64,000 nucleotides of DNA from Rhodopirellula europaea 6C (lineage in GTDB: Bacteria > Planctomycetota > Planctomycetia > Pirellulales > Pirellulaceae). The position numbers and the translations under genes were made by a program. Shown here piece after piece: positions 1 to 8,615 of the stretch. Position 1 is the stretch's first letter, and every line of letters starts with the position of its first letter. The DNA lies in NCBI RefSeq assembly GCF_000338295.1, contig NZ_ANMO01000120.1:1-64000 (forward strand). Direction: 5' to 3'. Under the pieces are notes generated by a model. The model saw only the letters and a program-made list of their open reading frames with translations. It was not told the DNA's origin and searched no databases.

Positions 1-23
1 GGGCATGCGACGCGGACCTCGAA

Positions 24-1919
24 TCACTTGCCGTGCTTGCCGTACAAAGGCAAGTGTCGGTAGTAGACCTCCAAGCAATAGATCGACAAGCAGGTCACAT
101 ACAGACGTCCTGCCCGGCGGCCCCACTCATCGGCTTGAGGCGACCAGCTGCCCGCCTCGGCACCACGTTTGAGCTGCAATCGAGGCAGCTCGACTCGCAT
201 CACGCCATTCCATTTTTGCCACTGTTCTCCGCCGTAGTGGTGCATCGCCTGGGTTGCGTAGTACCAGTAGTAAACGTTGGGGTTGTTGGGATCCAACATT
301 CCGCCATGGACCAAGTCATTGATGCCCTGAGTCATCGCTTCTTCGTCTTGCGGCCATCCCAGGTACTGCCGGCACAGCAACCCTTCCGCAGTCATCGCGT
401 AACTGGCTGGTCGATTGGGTTGATAACTGTACGCCGAACCGTCGTACATCTGGACGGTGTCCAAGTACGTGTTGGCCATCTGCAATGTCGACGAGGGAAC
501 TTCCAAACCAGCGGAATGCGCACTGGTGAGAGCCATCACGTACCAACCCGTCACCGACAAATCAGAATCCAACCGAGGCCGATAGCGCCAACCGCCCGCC
601 GCTGACTGAGCGTTCACGCAGTAGTCGACGGCCGCTTGAGCCGGACCACGCAGGGCAGAGTCGTCGGTCATTGCGAACAGTTCACACAACGCGATCGTCG
701 CTTGAGCGTGTCCGTAGGCTTGTTGGTCATCGCCTCGAACGTTCGTCGCCAAAAATCCATCGCGACGCTGTCCCTTCAGCAACGTTCGAAGTCCACGTTC
801 GACGTTCTTTGCGTAGGGGCCTACGAGGTGCGTGTTGCCATCGCCTTGAAATGCCAGCATCGCCATGGCCGTGGCGGCACATCGGTTTTCAGAGAACGGA
901 GCGGCGTCGGAGTAGGGTCCCGCCATGCTCCACGATCCCGATCGTTCCTGATTCTTCGCGAGCCACTGCAAACCGCGTTCGACCGCGTTCAATGTTTCTT
1001 GCGTGCCACCATAAGCCGCGATCAATGCACTCTTCATCGCCCCGGATCGACCGCCAAACATTGGCTTGACCGCATCATTCGCCGGACCAACACCAGTGTC
1101 GACCTGAACCATCTCCAGCGTCTTCGACGGCAACTCGATCGTCTCCATCAACGACTGAATGTCAGTGTCGACGACCACTTCGCTGTCCAGGTCGCTGGTT
1201 GAATCCATCATCGAATCCGAACTTTGGATATTCAAATTCTCCAGCTCAAAGTTTTCCGACTCGGTGGCCTCGCCAAACTCTAGCACCATGCTGCCGATGC
1301 CTTCGCCGACCGGAGTGGTCAACAACGCCAACACCAGCAACACGAGCAAGTGAAACACCATGCTCACCAACCAAGCGGGCACCGAACGTTTGACGGGAGC
1401 CAACTCGTCGTCTTGGGCCTGTTCGGTTTCGTCCTTTGGTTCAGCTTGAACTTCCGTCCGCCATCGAGATTTGGGCGGCGTCGCTGGCGCCACTTCCACG
1501 GCAACGACTTCCGCGATCTCGGGCTGAGCCGCGACAGCTACCTTCGCACCGCGAGCATCCTGTTTCGGCTTTCGCGATTTTGCTGGCTGAGGTGCATTTG
1601 GCTGGGGTGCATTTGGCCTAGATGCACTGGGCAACGATCCGTTGGTCGGTCCGACGCCGTTGGTCGAACTGGGTGGCTGTGCAGGAGCAGCGTTAGGACT
1701 TGGTGGCTGGACCGGAGGCAAAGTTGCTCGGGGAGGAGCCGGTGGCGGTTGCGGGACCGAGTCCTTTTCCGAGCCGTTCGTGGTGTTCGCGTCTGCCGGA
1801 GGCGGAGCAATGGGAGGAGGCGGAACAGGCGGCCCCGGGACTGCGCCGGGAGAGAACGCCCCCGAGGAATCCATGGCATCCGACGAATCGGCAGCGGTCG
1901 TATCGGGGGGAAGATTCAT
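24..1919 (-). CDS. Proline-rich membrane protein with C-terminal prenyltransferase/squalene-oxidase-like toroid domain
   Basis: The first 180 or so residues are low-complexity Pro/Ala/Ser. One hydrophobic segment follows (around residue 185-202, rich in LLVLL), then about 320 residues of repeated units with motifs such as GLQWLAKNQ, GSW, GYWYVMAL-like helices and AGGWRY. That pattern is typical of the alpha-alpha toroid fold shared by squalene cyclases and protein prenyltransferases, and such proteins are common and uncharacterised in planctomycetes. The substrate is unknown, and the topology suggests a membrane anchor with the toroid on the outside. I chose the ATG at 1919; the frame is open to a GTG at 1949, but neither start has a clear ribosome-binding site. 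It belongs to the backbone left of the tRNA insertion site. The family call is fairly firm; no enzymatic role is claimed. Confidence 0.75.
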   Translation of the reverse strand: MNLPPDTTAADSSDAMDSSGAFSPGAVPGPPVPPPPIAPPPADANTTNGSEKDSVPQPPPAPPRATLPPVQPPSPNAAPAQPPSSTNGVGPTNGSLPSASRPNAPQPNAPQPAKSRKPKQDARGAKVAVAAQPEIAEVVAVEVAPATPPKSRWRTEVQAEPKDETEQAQDDELAPVKRSVPAWLVSMVFHLLVLLVLALLTTPVGEGIGSMVLEFGEATESENFELENLNIQSSDSMMDSTSDLDSEVVVDTDIQSLMETIELPSKTLEMVQVDTGVGPANDAVKPMFGGRSGAMKSALIAAYGGTQETLNAVERGLQWLAKNQERSGSWSMAGPYSDAAPFSENRCAATAMAMLAFQGDGNTHLVGPYAKNVERGLRTLLKGQRRDGFLATNVRGDDQQAYGHAQATIALCELFAMTDDSALRGPAQAAVDYCVNAQSAAGGWRYRPRLDSDLSVTGWYVMALTSAHSAGLEVPSSTLQMANTYLDTVQMYDGSAYSYQPNRPASYAMTAEGLLCRQYLGWPQDEEAMTQGINDLVHGGMLDPNNPNVYYWYYATQAMHHYGGEQWQKWNGVMRVELPRLQLKRGAEAGSWSPQADEWGRRAGRLYVTCLSIYCLEVYYRHLPLYGKHGK

Positions 1920-2147
1920 ACTTGAAAAGACTTGGCGGAGCCGGCGCACAACGTACCAGTCTACGCCAACATAGCGAATCGCTGGCCAAAAAACGAAAAT
2001 CTCAGCAACAATGCGAACAGCCGCTTGACGAATCTCGATTTGTGACCGATAGTCCTTTCATCGTTGCGACGCCGCCACAAAGTGATTTTTTCGCGAATTT
2101 TCGCTACAGAAATTGAACCTTGGCGTCCGACTCAACGTCTCACATAC

Positions 2148-2221
<74 letters not shown>

Positions 2222-2296
2222 CTTTTGTAACTCTTGCTGAAACCTTCGTTTAGGTTACCTGCCGATCGTCGGCAGTGCGGCTCAGAGCCAGTTGCT

Positions 2297-2338
2297 AAAG
2301 GGTAGTGCTAGGGGGTAATTCCCTAGCACTTACCCTTT
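2297..2338 (+). terminator. Strong hairpin between tRNA and integrase
   Basis: GTGCTAGGG pairs with CCCTAGCAC around a 7-nt loop (GGTAATT), and flanking AAAGGGTA pairs with TTACCCTTT with one bulge. The T-rich right arm gives a rho-independent terminator geometry for the tRNA transcript. The hairpin lies 25 bp before the integrase ATG, so it could also be an operator or part of the attachment region. Confidence 0.6.
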
Positions 2339-2363
2339 TGTCTCCTGACATTGGGTCAAGCAC

Positions 2364-3617
2364 ATGCCACGTCTTTATCATCGGCCGCCAAAGTATTGCC
2401 TCCACAAAGGCACCATGCAGGCCACCGTTTCGCTCCACGGCGAACGAATTTATCTCGGGCCACACGGTTCTCCCAAAAGCCACGCGGAATACCAAAAAGT
2501 TCTGCTTCGTTGGCAAACTGAACGCGACGCCGTTCAGGTCGAAGAGCCGAGCAAAGATTCCGTCGAAAAAGAACTGTCTGGAATCACAGCCGCAACGCTT
2601 CGTAAAAAGCGGTTCGCCGGATCTCCGATCACGATCAACGAATTGGCGCTGGTGTTTCGGCGACACGCTCGGCAGTATTACCAGAAAAACGGAAAGATCA
2701 CGCGGGAAGCGACGCTGATCGATGACGTGATCCGAATCCTGCGAAAACACCATGCAACTGAGTTCCTGGATGACTTTGGCCCCGTCGCACTCGATGCGTT
2801 ACGTGAAAAAATGATTAGCGACCTTGATTGGTCTCGGAAACACATCAACAAACAGGTCGGACGTTTGGTTCGCATGTTCAAGTGGGCGGCGGGCAAAGAG
2901 CTGGTTGACCCTGGGGTGCCGCTGTCACTGAATTCACTCGCGGGACTGAAGAAAGGTCGCTGCGCCGCGAGAGAATCACCCGGCGTTAAGTGTGTCGATG
3001 ATTCAATTGTAGAATTGACGCTTCCAAACCTCCCTGGAATCGTCGCGGATATGGTCCGACTTCAGAGACTGACGGGAACACGTCCTGGGGAAGTCTGTAG
3101 TCTTCGTCCGTGTGACGTAGATCGTTCCGGCGATGTTTGGGTTTACACGCCATCGGAGCACAAAACCGAGCACCACGAGAAAGAACGCGCGATCGCAATC
3201 GGCCCGAAAGCCCAGGTGTTGCTTGAGCCGTATCTCGAACGAAGAGCGAATTCTTTCTGTTTCTCCCCGGCCGAATCCGAAGAACGCCGTCGTGCGAAGG
3301 CAGCAGCCGCTCGCACGACCCCGCTATCCTGCGGCAATCGTCGGGGGACGAATCGACGCAAGACACCCAAGCGAACCCCTCGTGATCGATACTTCACGGA
3401 TAGTTACCGTAGAGCGATTCATCGTGCGTGCGACAAACTGAAGATTGAGAAGTGGGCACCCAATCGACTTCGGCATACATCAGCAACACAAGTTCGTCGA
3501 GAATTTGGCATTGAAGCCGCTCAAGTAGTTTGCGGCCACGAGAGTGCCGAGGTAACGCAGATCTATGCTGAGCGAGACCTGGAGTTGGCCAAAAAGGTCG
3601 CGCGAGCGGTCGGCTGA
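2364..3617 (+). CDS. Tyrosine recombinase / site-specific integrase
   Basis: This 417-aa protein has an N-terminal DNA-binding half and a C-terminal phage-integrase catalytic domain. Visible catalytic residues are Arg240 (in GTRPGEV), Arg370 with His371 (in NRLRHTSAT), His392 (in CGHESAEVT) and the nucleophile Tyr401 (in QIYAERD). The first histidine of the usual HxxR box is Asn here. The protein begins with the PKYCLHKGTMQATVSL-type region that I associate with planctomycete integrases. It lies directly downstream of the initiator tRNA and points away from it, as expected for an element integrated at the tRNA 3' end. It probably catalyses integration and excision of the 2.3-15 kb element. 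Confidence 0.92.
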   Translation: MPRLYHRPPKYCLHKGTMQATVSLHGERIYLGPHGSPKSHAEYQKVLLRWQTERDAVQVEEPSKDSVEKELSGITAATLRKKRFAGSPITINELALVFRRHARQYYQKNGKITREATLIDDVIRILRKHHATEFLDDFGPVALDALREKMISDLDWSRKHINKQVGRLVRMFKWAAGKELVDPGVPLSLNSLAGLKKGRCAARESPGVKCVDDSIVELTLPNLPGIVADMVRLQRLTGTRPGEVCSLRPCDVDRSGDVWVYTPSEHKTEHHEKERAIAIGPKAQVLLEPYLERRANSFCFSPAESEERRRAKAAAARTTPLSCGNRRGTNRRKTPKRTPRDRYFTDSYRRAIHRACDKLKIEKWAPNRLRHTSATQVRREFGIEAAQVVCGHESAEVTQIYAERDLELAKKVARAVG

Positions 3618-3634
3618 TTTGGCGAAAGCAGCGG

Positions 3635-3916
3635 TCACAGTCCAGCTTCCCGAAGCGCTTCCTCGATTGCATCATCGAGCGAGGAATCCGCTCTGCTGGC
3701 CATTGCCGGTTTGGCGTCAAGGAAGCGACGAACTGCCTCGATAGTCGTGTATCGAATTCCTCCAACCATGACGGATGCCAGCACTCTTCCTCGCGCACCC
3801 TTGGTCGTCCAACGGTAGACTGTTGAGTAGTGAACCTTCTTCCCACCACGCTTCGGTACGTACTTTGGGACCTCAGCAAGTGTGATCGGCTGCTCGTTTT
3901 GAACGTCAATTTTCAT
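3635..3916 (-). CDS. DUF1580-family small DNA-binding-like protein
   Basis: The 93-aa protein starts with an ITLAEVPKYVP segment, followed by HYSTVYRWTTKGARG and VGGIRYTTIEAVRRFLDA. This is the layout of DUF1580/AlpA-like helix-turn-helix proteins: a winged helix reading a short recognition segment. Family members sit beside integrases in planctomycete elements, and an excisionase or regulator role is plausible but inferred. It is the last gene of the minus-strand operon and ends 15 bp from the convergent integrase gene. Confidence 0.7.
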   Translation of the reverse strand: MKIDVQNEQPITLAEVPKYVPKRGGKKVHYSTVYRWTTKGARGRVLASVMVGGIRYTTIEAVRRFLDAKPAMASRADSSLDDAIEEALREAGL

Positions 3917-3931
3917 TTGAGATGACCAGAA

Positions 3932-4495
3932 TTAGAAAAGCCGTCGTTCCACTTGGTTGCCGTAAACTGTCCACTGGGTGCGTGGTTGCTCGACGCGACC
4001 ATAAAGTTCGAGATACGGTCCAGGGCTGACCCGCTCGATGAGCTGTCGGATCGCAAACGGTTTGCTGCTGTGCCGCGTTCTCGGATGAATCAACCAACTA
4101 CGGCAGGTTTTGTCGACGAATGGCATGCTGCCTCGAACCCCGAGCAGCAAGTACTCGTGTGAAACCCTCCAGTAATTCCCCATTCCAAGTTGTGGCTTGA
4201 CCCAAACAAGACATGACTTGAATTGAAATCCCCACGCATCGATTACGGTGAATGCCTCGCGAAGGAATCCGTTCGTCGTCCAAAGATGAAGATGTGCGTT
4301 CGGCTCCACAAGTTTCGAAACCGGTTCATCGCAGATCACATCAAGTTCAAGCGTCCGGTAATGGTTATCGGCTGCGCCTCTGGCTGCCTTGTTGCTGTAA
4401 GACCAAGGCGGGTCCGCATAGACTGTGCTGAATCGAGTATTCGTTTCCACCAACGGTTGAAGGCTCTCCACGATGCTTGGTCGTTGATCCATCAT
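3932..4495 (-). CDS. MT-A70 family adenine methyltransferase
   Basis: The protein has 187 aa. The catalytic DPPW motif is at residues 28-31, followed by SYSNKAARGAADNHYRT, then HLWTTNGFL, a CLVWVKPQLGMGNYWR segment and a C-terminal GPYLELYGR strand, all in MT-A70 order. Family members methylate the N6 position of adenine in DNA or RNA using S-adenosylmethionine. The start at 4495 overlaps the stop of the upstream gene by 4 bp (ATGA), and GAGGGA lies before it. No restriction endonuclease is adjacent, so it is probably an orphan element methylase that shields or regulates the element. Confidence 0.85.
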   Translation of the reverse strand: MMDQRPSIVESLQPLVETNTRFSTVYADPPWSYSNKAARGAADNHYRTLELDVICDEPVSKLVEPNAHLHLWTTNGFLREAFTVIDAWGFQFKSCLVWVKPQLGMGNYWRVSHEYLLLGVRGSMPFVDKTCRSWLIHPRTRHSSKPFAIRQLIERVSPGPYLELYGRVEQPRTQWTVYGNQVERRLF

Positions 4496-4743
4496 TCGCG
4501 TATTCCCTCACAGCTTTCCTCGCTCGCTTCTTGCGACAGGATCCATGTGTGGGCCTCATCGAGCAGAAAGCGAACGGATGGAATATCGTTTCGTCCCAGC
4601 CGACTCGATTCGTGCCAAAGGTCACCGTTCCGGTAGAGTCTGTGAATTGACAATTTGTGACGCGTTGCGTCCCCAGACTTTGTTTTGCGAACGCGCACGA
4701 CCAGCAGGCCATGGCGTAGTTCATGCACCAGTTTGCTTCTCAT
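4492..4743 (-). CDS. Hypothetical element protein, 83 aa
   Basis: I do not recognise this gene. It is basic at the N-terminus (RHGLLVVRVRKTKSGD) and acidic at the C-terminus, with no signal peptide or membrane segment. An AGGAG sequence precedes the ATG at 4743. It overlaps both neighbours by 4 bp (ATGA junctions), so it is translationally coupled in the MT-A70 operon. Its start, ribosome-binding site and coupling argue that it is real. Confidence 0.65.
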   Translation of the reverse strand: MRSKLVHELRHGLLVVRVRKTKSGDATRHKLSIHRLYRNGDLWHESSRLGRNDIPSVRFLLDEAHTWILSQEASEESCEGIRE

Positions 4744-5072
4744 CGAATCTTGTCTCCTGTGGAATCGTATTCGGTTTTGAGTTTGTCCAGTGCCTCATCA
4801 AGAAGCACCGCTACACCGCGTAATTCATCGCGGAGGCAAGTATTCATGCACCCGTCATGCTGTAGCTCCGAAGCAATGACCTGGGTAAGTTTCACCAGGG
4901 CGATCACGTCGGCGGGTGCAAACCATTGACTGACACGTCCCGTTCTCGCGTTGAGTCGCGTGATGTTGAACCGGTACTGAAAACCGACCAACTCGTCGCC
5001 AGATTTGTACAGAGAGGAGGTCAGGCTCTCGGAGCCGATAACCGCGTACGGTCTATGTGTTTTGCTTGACAT
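4740..5072 (-). CDS. Hypothetical element protein, 110 aa
   Basis: The function is unknown. The protein is soluble, with a predicted helical C-terminal half (DVIALVKLTQVIASELQHDGC and a LLDEALDKLK-type helix). It is coupled by a 4-bp overlap to the 83-aa gene downstream. A minus-strand terminator hairpin at 5102-5129 lies just upstream, so this gene probably begins its own transcription unit with the MT-A70 and DUF1580 genes. Confidence 0.6.
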   Translation of the reverse strand: MSSKTHRPYAVIGSESLTSSLYKSGDELVGFQYRFNITRLNARTGRVSQWFAPADVIALVKLTQVIASELQHDGCMNTCLRDELRGVAVLLDEALDKLKTEYDSTGDKIR

Positions 5073-5101
5073 TGGTTTCCGGATTTGCTTATTTGAAAAA
5101 T

Positions 5102-5129
5102 GTGTGGAGAGCTGTCACCCTCTCCACAC
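5102..5129 (-). terminator. Rho-independent terminator
   Basis: GTGTGGAGAG and CTCTCCACAC form a perfect 10-bp stem with an 8-nt loop. Read on the minus strand, the hairpin is followed by ATTTTTC. It lies immediately downstream of the 81-aa gene at 5158-5403. Confidence 0.85.
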
Positions 5130-5157
5130 GTGTTTGGTTTCTGTCAAATACCTCGAA

Positions 5158-5403
5158 TTAGTTCACGCCAAACTCGCGCTCCAATCGTTCTTCAGGCGAT
5201 AGCCAACCGGCCTGTTCTGCTTCATCAATCCATTCACGCAAAGTTTCGTTTGCGTCTTGAACTTCTTGATAGCAGTGGACGGGTAGCTTGTACTTGCGAC
5301 GATCAAGCCATGTGGTTTGAAGGTCGTAAAGTCCGCTGATTGCGTCGAGTAAATCCTCGGGCATCAGCCGTACCAGCAGGTATCTGCGTATTTTCTCTTT
5401 CAT
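5158..5403 (-). CDS. Hypothetical element protein, 81 aa
   Basis: This is a small charged protein with LVRLMPEDLLDAISGLYDL and LREWIDEAEQAGWLSPEE segments and no recognised domain. I chose the ATG at 5403 because GGAG lies six bases before it; the frame is open further upstream, but that part looks non-coding. It is followed by a strong minus-strand terminator. It is probably an accessory gene of the integrative element. Confidence 0.55.
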   Translation of the reverse strand: MKEKIRRYLLVRLMPEDLLDAISGLYDLQTTWLDRRKYKLPVHCYQEVQDANETLREWIDEAEQAGWLSPEERLEREFGVN

Positions 5404-5515
5404 TTTTTCTCCATGCATGGAGGGAAGTCCGTGTGTGACAGAGGGGTACGAACTCCCCGTTGTAAACTCGCCCCTCCGCGATGGTTGTCCATCACGCAAG
5501 AGCGAATTCGTAAAG

Positions 5516-5542
5516 TGCCAGGCTGGGAAGTCCAGCCTGGCA
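5516..5542. terminator. Perfect 11-bp hairpin, possible terminator
   Basis: TGCCAGGCTGG and CCAGCCTGGCA flank a 5-nt loop. The hairpin lies in the 193-bp spacer downstream of the 99-aa gene (5597-5896). No long U tract follows on the minus strand, so a terminator or attenuator role is only likely. A weaker stem (GTCGC/GCGAC) lies a few bases further right. Confidence 0.5.
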
Positions 5543-5596
5543 AAACCTTGGGTACAACCCGGTCGCCACCTGTGCGACAAAAACCGATAGTGCGAT

Positions 5597-5896
5597 TCAG
5601 TACTCGTTCGGCAGAAGAATCGTTGTGTGGGAGCGATCATGTTCTGTGATGATCCAAAACCGAGTCCCGTTTGATGCTCGACACTGCGAGACCACTCGGA
5701 GACTGCGATTGAGTGCGACGGAATTCGCCGCCCGATCTTCGTCAGAGATGTCACCCCATTCTCCGCGACCATGTTTCAGAATCGCCATCAGCATTTCCTC
5801 TGGCGGAATTCGTGAATTTGCAGCCTCGGTCACTAAAATTCTTCCCATTGGAAGGAGTCCTATTTCGTCAATCGAATTCATTGCGTTCACATCCAT
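5597..5896 (-). CDS. Conserved mobile-element protein, 99 aa
   Basis: The layout is IGLLPMGRILVT, then a helix, HGRGEWGDISDEDRAAN, an RVVSQCR strand, FWIITEHDRSHTTILLPNEY. This matches a widespread small family that I recall from proteobacterial and planctomycete genomic islands, often labelled only plasmid-related. The biochemical role is unknown. Two starts are possible (5896 or the ATG at 5881). Codon use and the conserved core support a real gene. Confidence 0.7.
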   Translation of the reverse strand: MDVNAMNSIDEIGLLPMGRILVTEAANSRIPPEEMLMAILKHGRGEWGDISDEDRAANSVALNRSLRVVSQCRASNGTRFWIITEHDRSHTTILLPNEY

Positions 5897-5935
5897 GAAG
5901 CCGGTGGGCTACACCCACCGACGGTTTGTCATCCT

Positions 5936-6190
5936 TTACTCGCGGCTCTTTGCCTCTTTGCTGGCTTGCGCCTTCTTGAGACACCACGTAAACGCCAATT
6001 CGGACGCTTTGGCGACGAACAGCAAGTCATCACGTCGAAACGACGTGGTGTCTTTGAATTCTTCGCCCTCGCGGTAGGTTCGGGTAATCGTGACGCTAAG
6101 CCACGAACCATTGTTCTTCGACTGGTTCTCCCAAATCGAAGCCTTGATTCCATTCCCTACTGCGAATCGCTTTATCGGTGCTTTTGACAT
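5936..6190 (-). CDS. Conserved mobile-element protein, 84 aa
   Basis: The core is KASIWENQ, SWLSVTITRTYREGEE, TTSFRRDDLLFVAKASELAFTW. This pattern resembles a small beta-strand protein that accompanies other element genes in several phyla; the function is not established. I chose the ATG at 6190 because AAGGAG precedes it by seven bases. It sits in the minus-strand cluster between the 99-aa gene and the membrane protein at 6294. Confidence 0.65.
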   Translation of the reverse strand: MSKAPIKRFAVGNGIKASIWENQSKNNGSWLSVTITRTYREGEEFKDTTSFRRDDLLFVAKASELAFTWCLKKAQASKEAKSRE

Positions 6191-6293
6191 CCGTACTCCT
6201 TGCGTGCTATGCACGCTGTTAGTGAAAGCCGATGGAACAGGCCCTCCTGAATCCACCGGCGGTATGGTTAAGACCGGAACCTCATTGCTCCGG

Positions 6294-6749
6294 TTACTGC
6301 GTTAACTCGCTTACGCGAGCCCGAACGTCGTTGAAGTCTCGGAGCCTCTTCTGAGGTCGATTCTCCGACGGCGTTCTCTTTTTATTGGGTGATGATTCGA
6401 CTTTCGCGATGGCTTCCCACGTTTGCATTGCTACTTGTGGTGCATGCATGAGCCACAACCCGGCCACCAAGCCAAATAAGGCAAGGCGGATGAGCATCAT
6501 TGGCCATACAAGCAATACCGCGAATATCCAACGCAGCTCGGACGTCATCCCTCTTCTTCTGAGTAACCACTCAGTCTGCGAGGAGTGTGAACGAGACAGC
6601 TTTTTCATTCGTCGAATCACTGAGCGCAGTCCCTTCCAGATGTCACTAAGAACATCCAGAACCGTATCTGCACTCCGAACAAAAATGATCTCAGCTACCC
6701 AACGAACCGAGGTCATCTTTCCTTCAAGGCGATCTGTCATCTTTTTCAT
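6294..6749 (-). CDS. Hypothetical membrane protein, 151 aa
   Basis: A basic N-terminal half (RRMKKLSR and WLLRRR) precedes one or two hydrophobic segments (around residues 72-104, rich in LLVWPMMLIRLALFGLV), then a charged tail. An AGGAGG ribosome-binding site lies seven bases before the ATG at 6749. No family is recognised. A role in mobilisation or envelope attachment of the element is possible but unsupported. Confidence 0.55.
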   Translation of the reverse strand: MKKMTDRLEGKMTSVRWVAEIIFVRSADTVLDVLSDIWKGLRSVIRRMKKLSRSHSSQTEWLLRRRGMTSELRWIFAVLLVWPMMLIRLALFGLVAGLWLMHAPQVAMQTWEAIAKVESSPNKKRTPSENRPQKRLRDFNDVRARVSELTQ

Positions 6750-6882
6750 GACGTAACCTCCTGTTCACGTCGCTGGCTCATTCCAGACGGCGTTTGATTG
6801 ACAATCCCTTACCGGGCTTGCCAAGCAATTGGAGACGATCACCTACCCATTGTTTTTTCTGCTCTCGGGCCGAGAGTCATTT

Positions 6883-7515
6883 TCAAACCCGCTGGGGGAT
6901 TGGAGCGAGGACGTTGAGTAGTTCAGGGATGGCGCAAACGCGGCAGTTGACGCCCGTCAAGACGAGCGGAGCCAATGCTTCGGTTAGTCGGTGTTGCTTG
7001 GCCGTTGTTGGAACGATCCATGTGATTTGAAAGCGATTGTCTTTTAGCAACACATTGAAGGCTTCACTTTGTCGATACTTGCGGATCATTTCGCCCGCTC
7101 GTACGGTGATTCGTTTGACCTTTGATGCTCCTGTATCAACACATGCACGCCCCAAGCAGGGTGAGTCTGTTTCACAGTCGATGTAATGTCCGCCTGGTAG
7201 TCCGTGCCTGAACAGAGAGGGAAAGAATTCATCAATATCGCTGCTGGTAAGCCGGCGCCGTGTCGGTTGTTGGCAGAACAAGAGGAAACCAAGCGAACGC
7301 ACCAACGAAGAGTCTGATAACGGTTTCGATGCGGAACGAGTCCAGTAACGAAGTCCGCTTTGATGTGTCCATTGGCTGATTTGGCCCATTCGATGAAGAC
7401 GCTCCAATCCCAGCAAAGCGCGTTCACGGTTATCCGCCGGCAGGTACCGATCAATCGCAATCGTGTGGCGGGCGATATGCTCTAAGAGCAGTGATTCCAT
7501 TTTCGTTTGGTGCAT
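6883..7515 (-). CDS. Replication-relaxation-like protein
   Basis: The 210-aa protein has an N-terminal winged-helix-like part (LERLHRMGQISQWTHQSGLRYWT). It is followed by a region with HYIDCETDSPCLGRACVD, KVKRITVRAGEMIRKYRQ and FQITWIVPTTAKQHRLTEAL. The second part resembles the strand-rich C-terminal domain of replication-relaxation proteins found in mobile elements; this is a moderate-confidence resemblance. AGGGGAAAA precedes the ATG. A sister gene remnant lies 12 bp upstream (7528-7800). Confidence 0.5.
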   Translation of the reverse strand: MHQTKMESLLLEHIARHTIAIDRYLPADNRERALLGLERLHRMGQISQWTHQSGLRYWTRSASKPLSDSSLVRSLGFLLFCQQPTRRRLTSSDIDEFFPSLFRHGLPGGHYIDCETDSPCLGRACVDTGASKVKRITVRAGEMIRKYRQSEAFNVLLKDNRFQITWIVPTTAKQHRLTEALAPLVLTGVNCRVCAIPELLNVLAPIPQRV

Positions 7516-7527
7516 GTTGATTTTCCC

Positions 7528-7795
7528 CTACCAGAGTTCGTAAGCGAGTTGCTCGGATTCGCAGTGCTTGTGAAACGATTCGAGTTGTGAGATCGAGTAC
7601 TTGCCAGCCGATTCGATCACTCGAACGATTTCGCCTTCGTTTCCTACAAGAAACGCGTCGGGATTCTTAATTCCGCGTTCGGCCAAGGTCATCGCATCTT
7701 CTCCGACCCAAAGGACACCGGTGTTGGAGAGCACGTCGCGGTATCGGAGATAGACTTCTGAAAGCAACAGGTCGTGATTGCGGTGGTTGAGCGAC
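7528..7795 (-). pseudogene. 3' remnant of a second replication-relaxation-like gene
   Basis: From about 7795 leftwards this frame reads LNHRNHDLLLSEVYLRYRD, then WVGEDAMTLAERGIKNPDAFLV and a C-terminal SISQLESFHKHCESEQLAYELW. It looks like the distal half of a conserved element gene. No ATG or winged-helix N-terminus is present: the frame opens only at a TTG inside the ArdC-like gene. The 5' part appears to have been lost in a deletion that fused it out of frame to the ArdC-like gene. Confidence 0.55.
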
Positions 7796-8428
7796 CGCTT
7801 CGGCTTCAGTTTCCCTGATGGTTCGTGATGGCGATTCGGACGAGTCAACTTGTCGTTGATGAAGCAATTCGTGGGCTAGTTCATGGAGAAGAGTGGCAAG
7901 GCGTTTCGCATCCGATAGATCGCTCTGAATAACGATCTTGCCTTTTGCTGAGTAGCCATAGCAGCCGCGGTTTAGCTCTTCGTAACGTAGCTCAATGTCT
8001 TTGGAAACGATCAACTGTTCTGTACGTTCCAGCCATTCGCCGCAGTCCCCGGTGGGTTGCGTAAAAGACGGAAGTTCGTCACCCTCGGTTTGTTCAATGT
8101 CAAAAACATGGACGACTCGAAAGCCACGAATTTCCATTGATTGGTCATCCGTCTTTTCCTTGCGGTAGGCAATTGGTGCAGTGATTCCAATGCCCTTTTC
8201 TCCCTTGCGAACCGTCCGGCCCAGCTTTCGCCAGCCGTGAAATCCCAAAACACGCGTTGCATCAGGATTTTGTTGTGCGATCAGCAAGCAGTTGTTGAAA
8301 CTGTAGTGCGTGAATCGAGCCATGACCGCAAAAAGCCTAGTCAAGTGATCTGACTGTCCCTTCTTGAGGGCATCATTCAGTTCATCCAGACCGGAATCCA
8401 CTAGTTTTGTAATTTCATCTTTTCTCAT
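7667..8428 (-). CDS. ArdC-like antirestriction / zincin protein, C-terminally altered
   Basis: The N-terminal part (FTHYSFNNCLLIAQQNPDATRV, GFHGWRKLGRTVRKGEKGI) matches the ArdC single-strand-DNA-binding domain, and HELAHE is a zinc metallopeptidase motif. The family usually continues after RETEAEAVA with a helical segment. Here the frame instead reads QPPQSRPVAFRSLS, a Pro/Arg-rich tail that lies over the other frame's coding sequence. The seam is near 7790-7795. I chose the ATG at 8428 (MRKDEITKLV) because it matches the family start and has GAGG upstream. The protein may still be active, as the metal-binding site is retained. Confidence 0.7.
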   Translation of the reverse strand: MRKDEITKLVDSGLDELNDALKKGQSDHLTRLFAVMARFTHYSFNNCLLIAQQNPDATRVLGFHGWRKLGRTVRKGEKGIGITAPIAYRKEKTDDQSMEIRGFRVVHVFDIEQTEGDELPSFTQPTGDCGEWLERTEQLIVSKDIELRYEELNRGCYGYSAKGKIVIQSDLSDAKRLATLLHELAHELLHQRQVDSSESPSRTIRETEAEAVAQPPQSRPVAFRSLSPIPRRALQHRCPLGRRRCDDLGRTRN

Positions 8429-8615
8429 CCTTTGTTCCTCGAATTGCGCTGCATCCGACGTTGCAGCAGTAGCAAGTTCACTCAGCCCGTCGGCGGCCTG
8501 AACGAAATCGAGCATGGCAAGTCAAGGTGGAGTCTTTCGCGCAGCGACCGAACCGCAGGCGACTTACTGCGGCGATCGTTGGCAAATCCAACGACGGCGA
8601 ATAGCTCAACTACGA

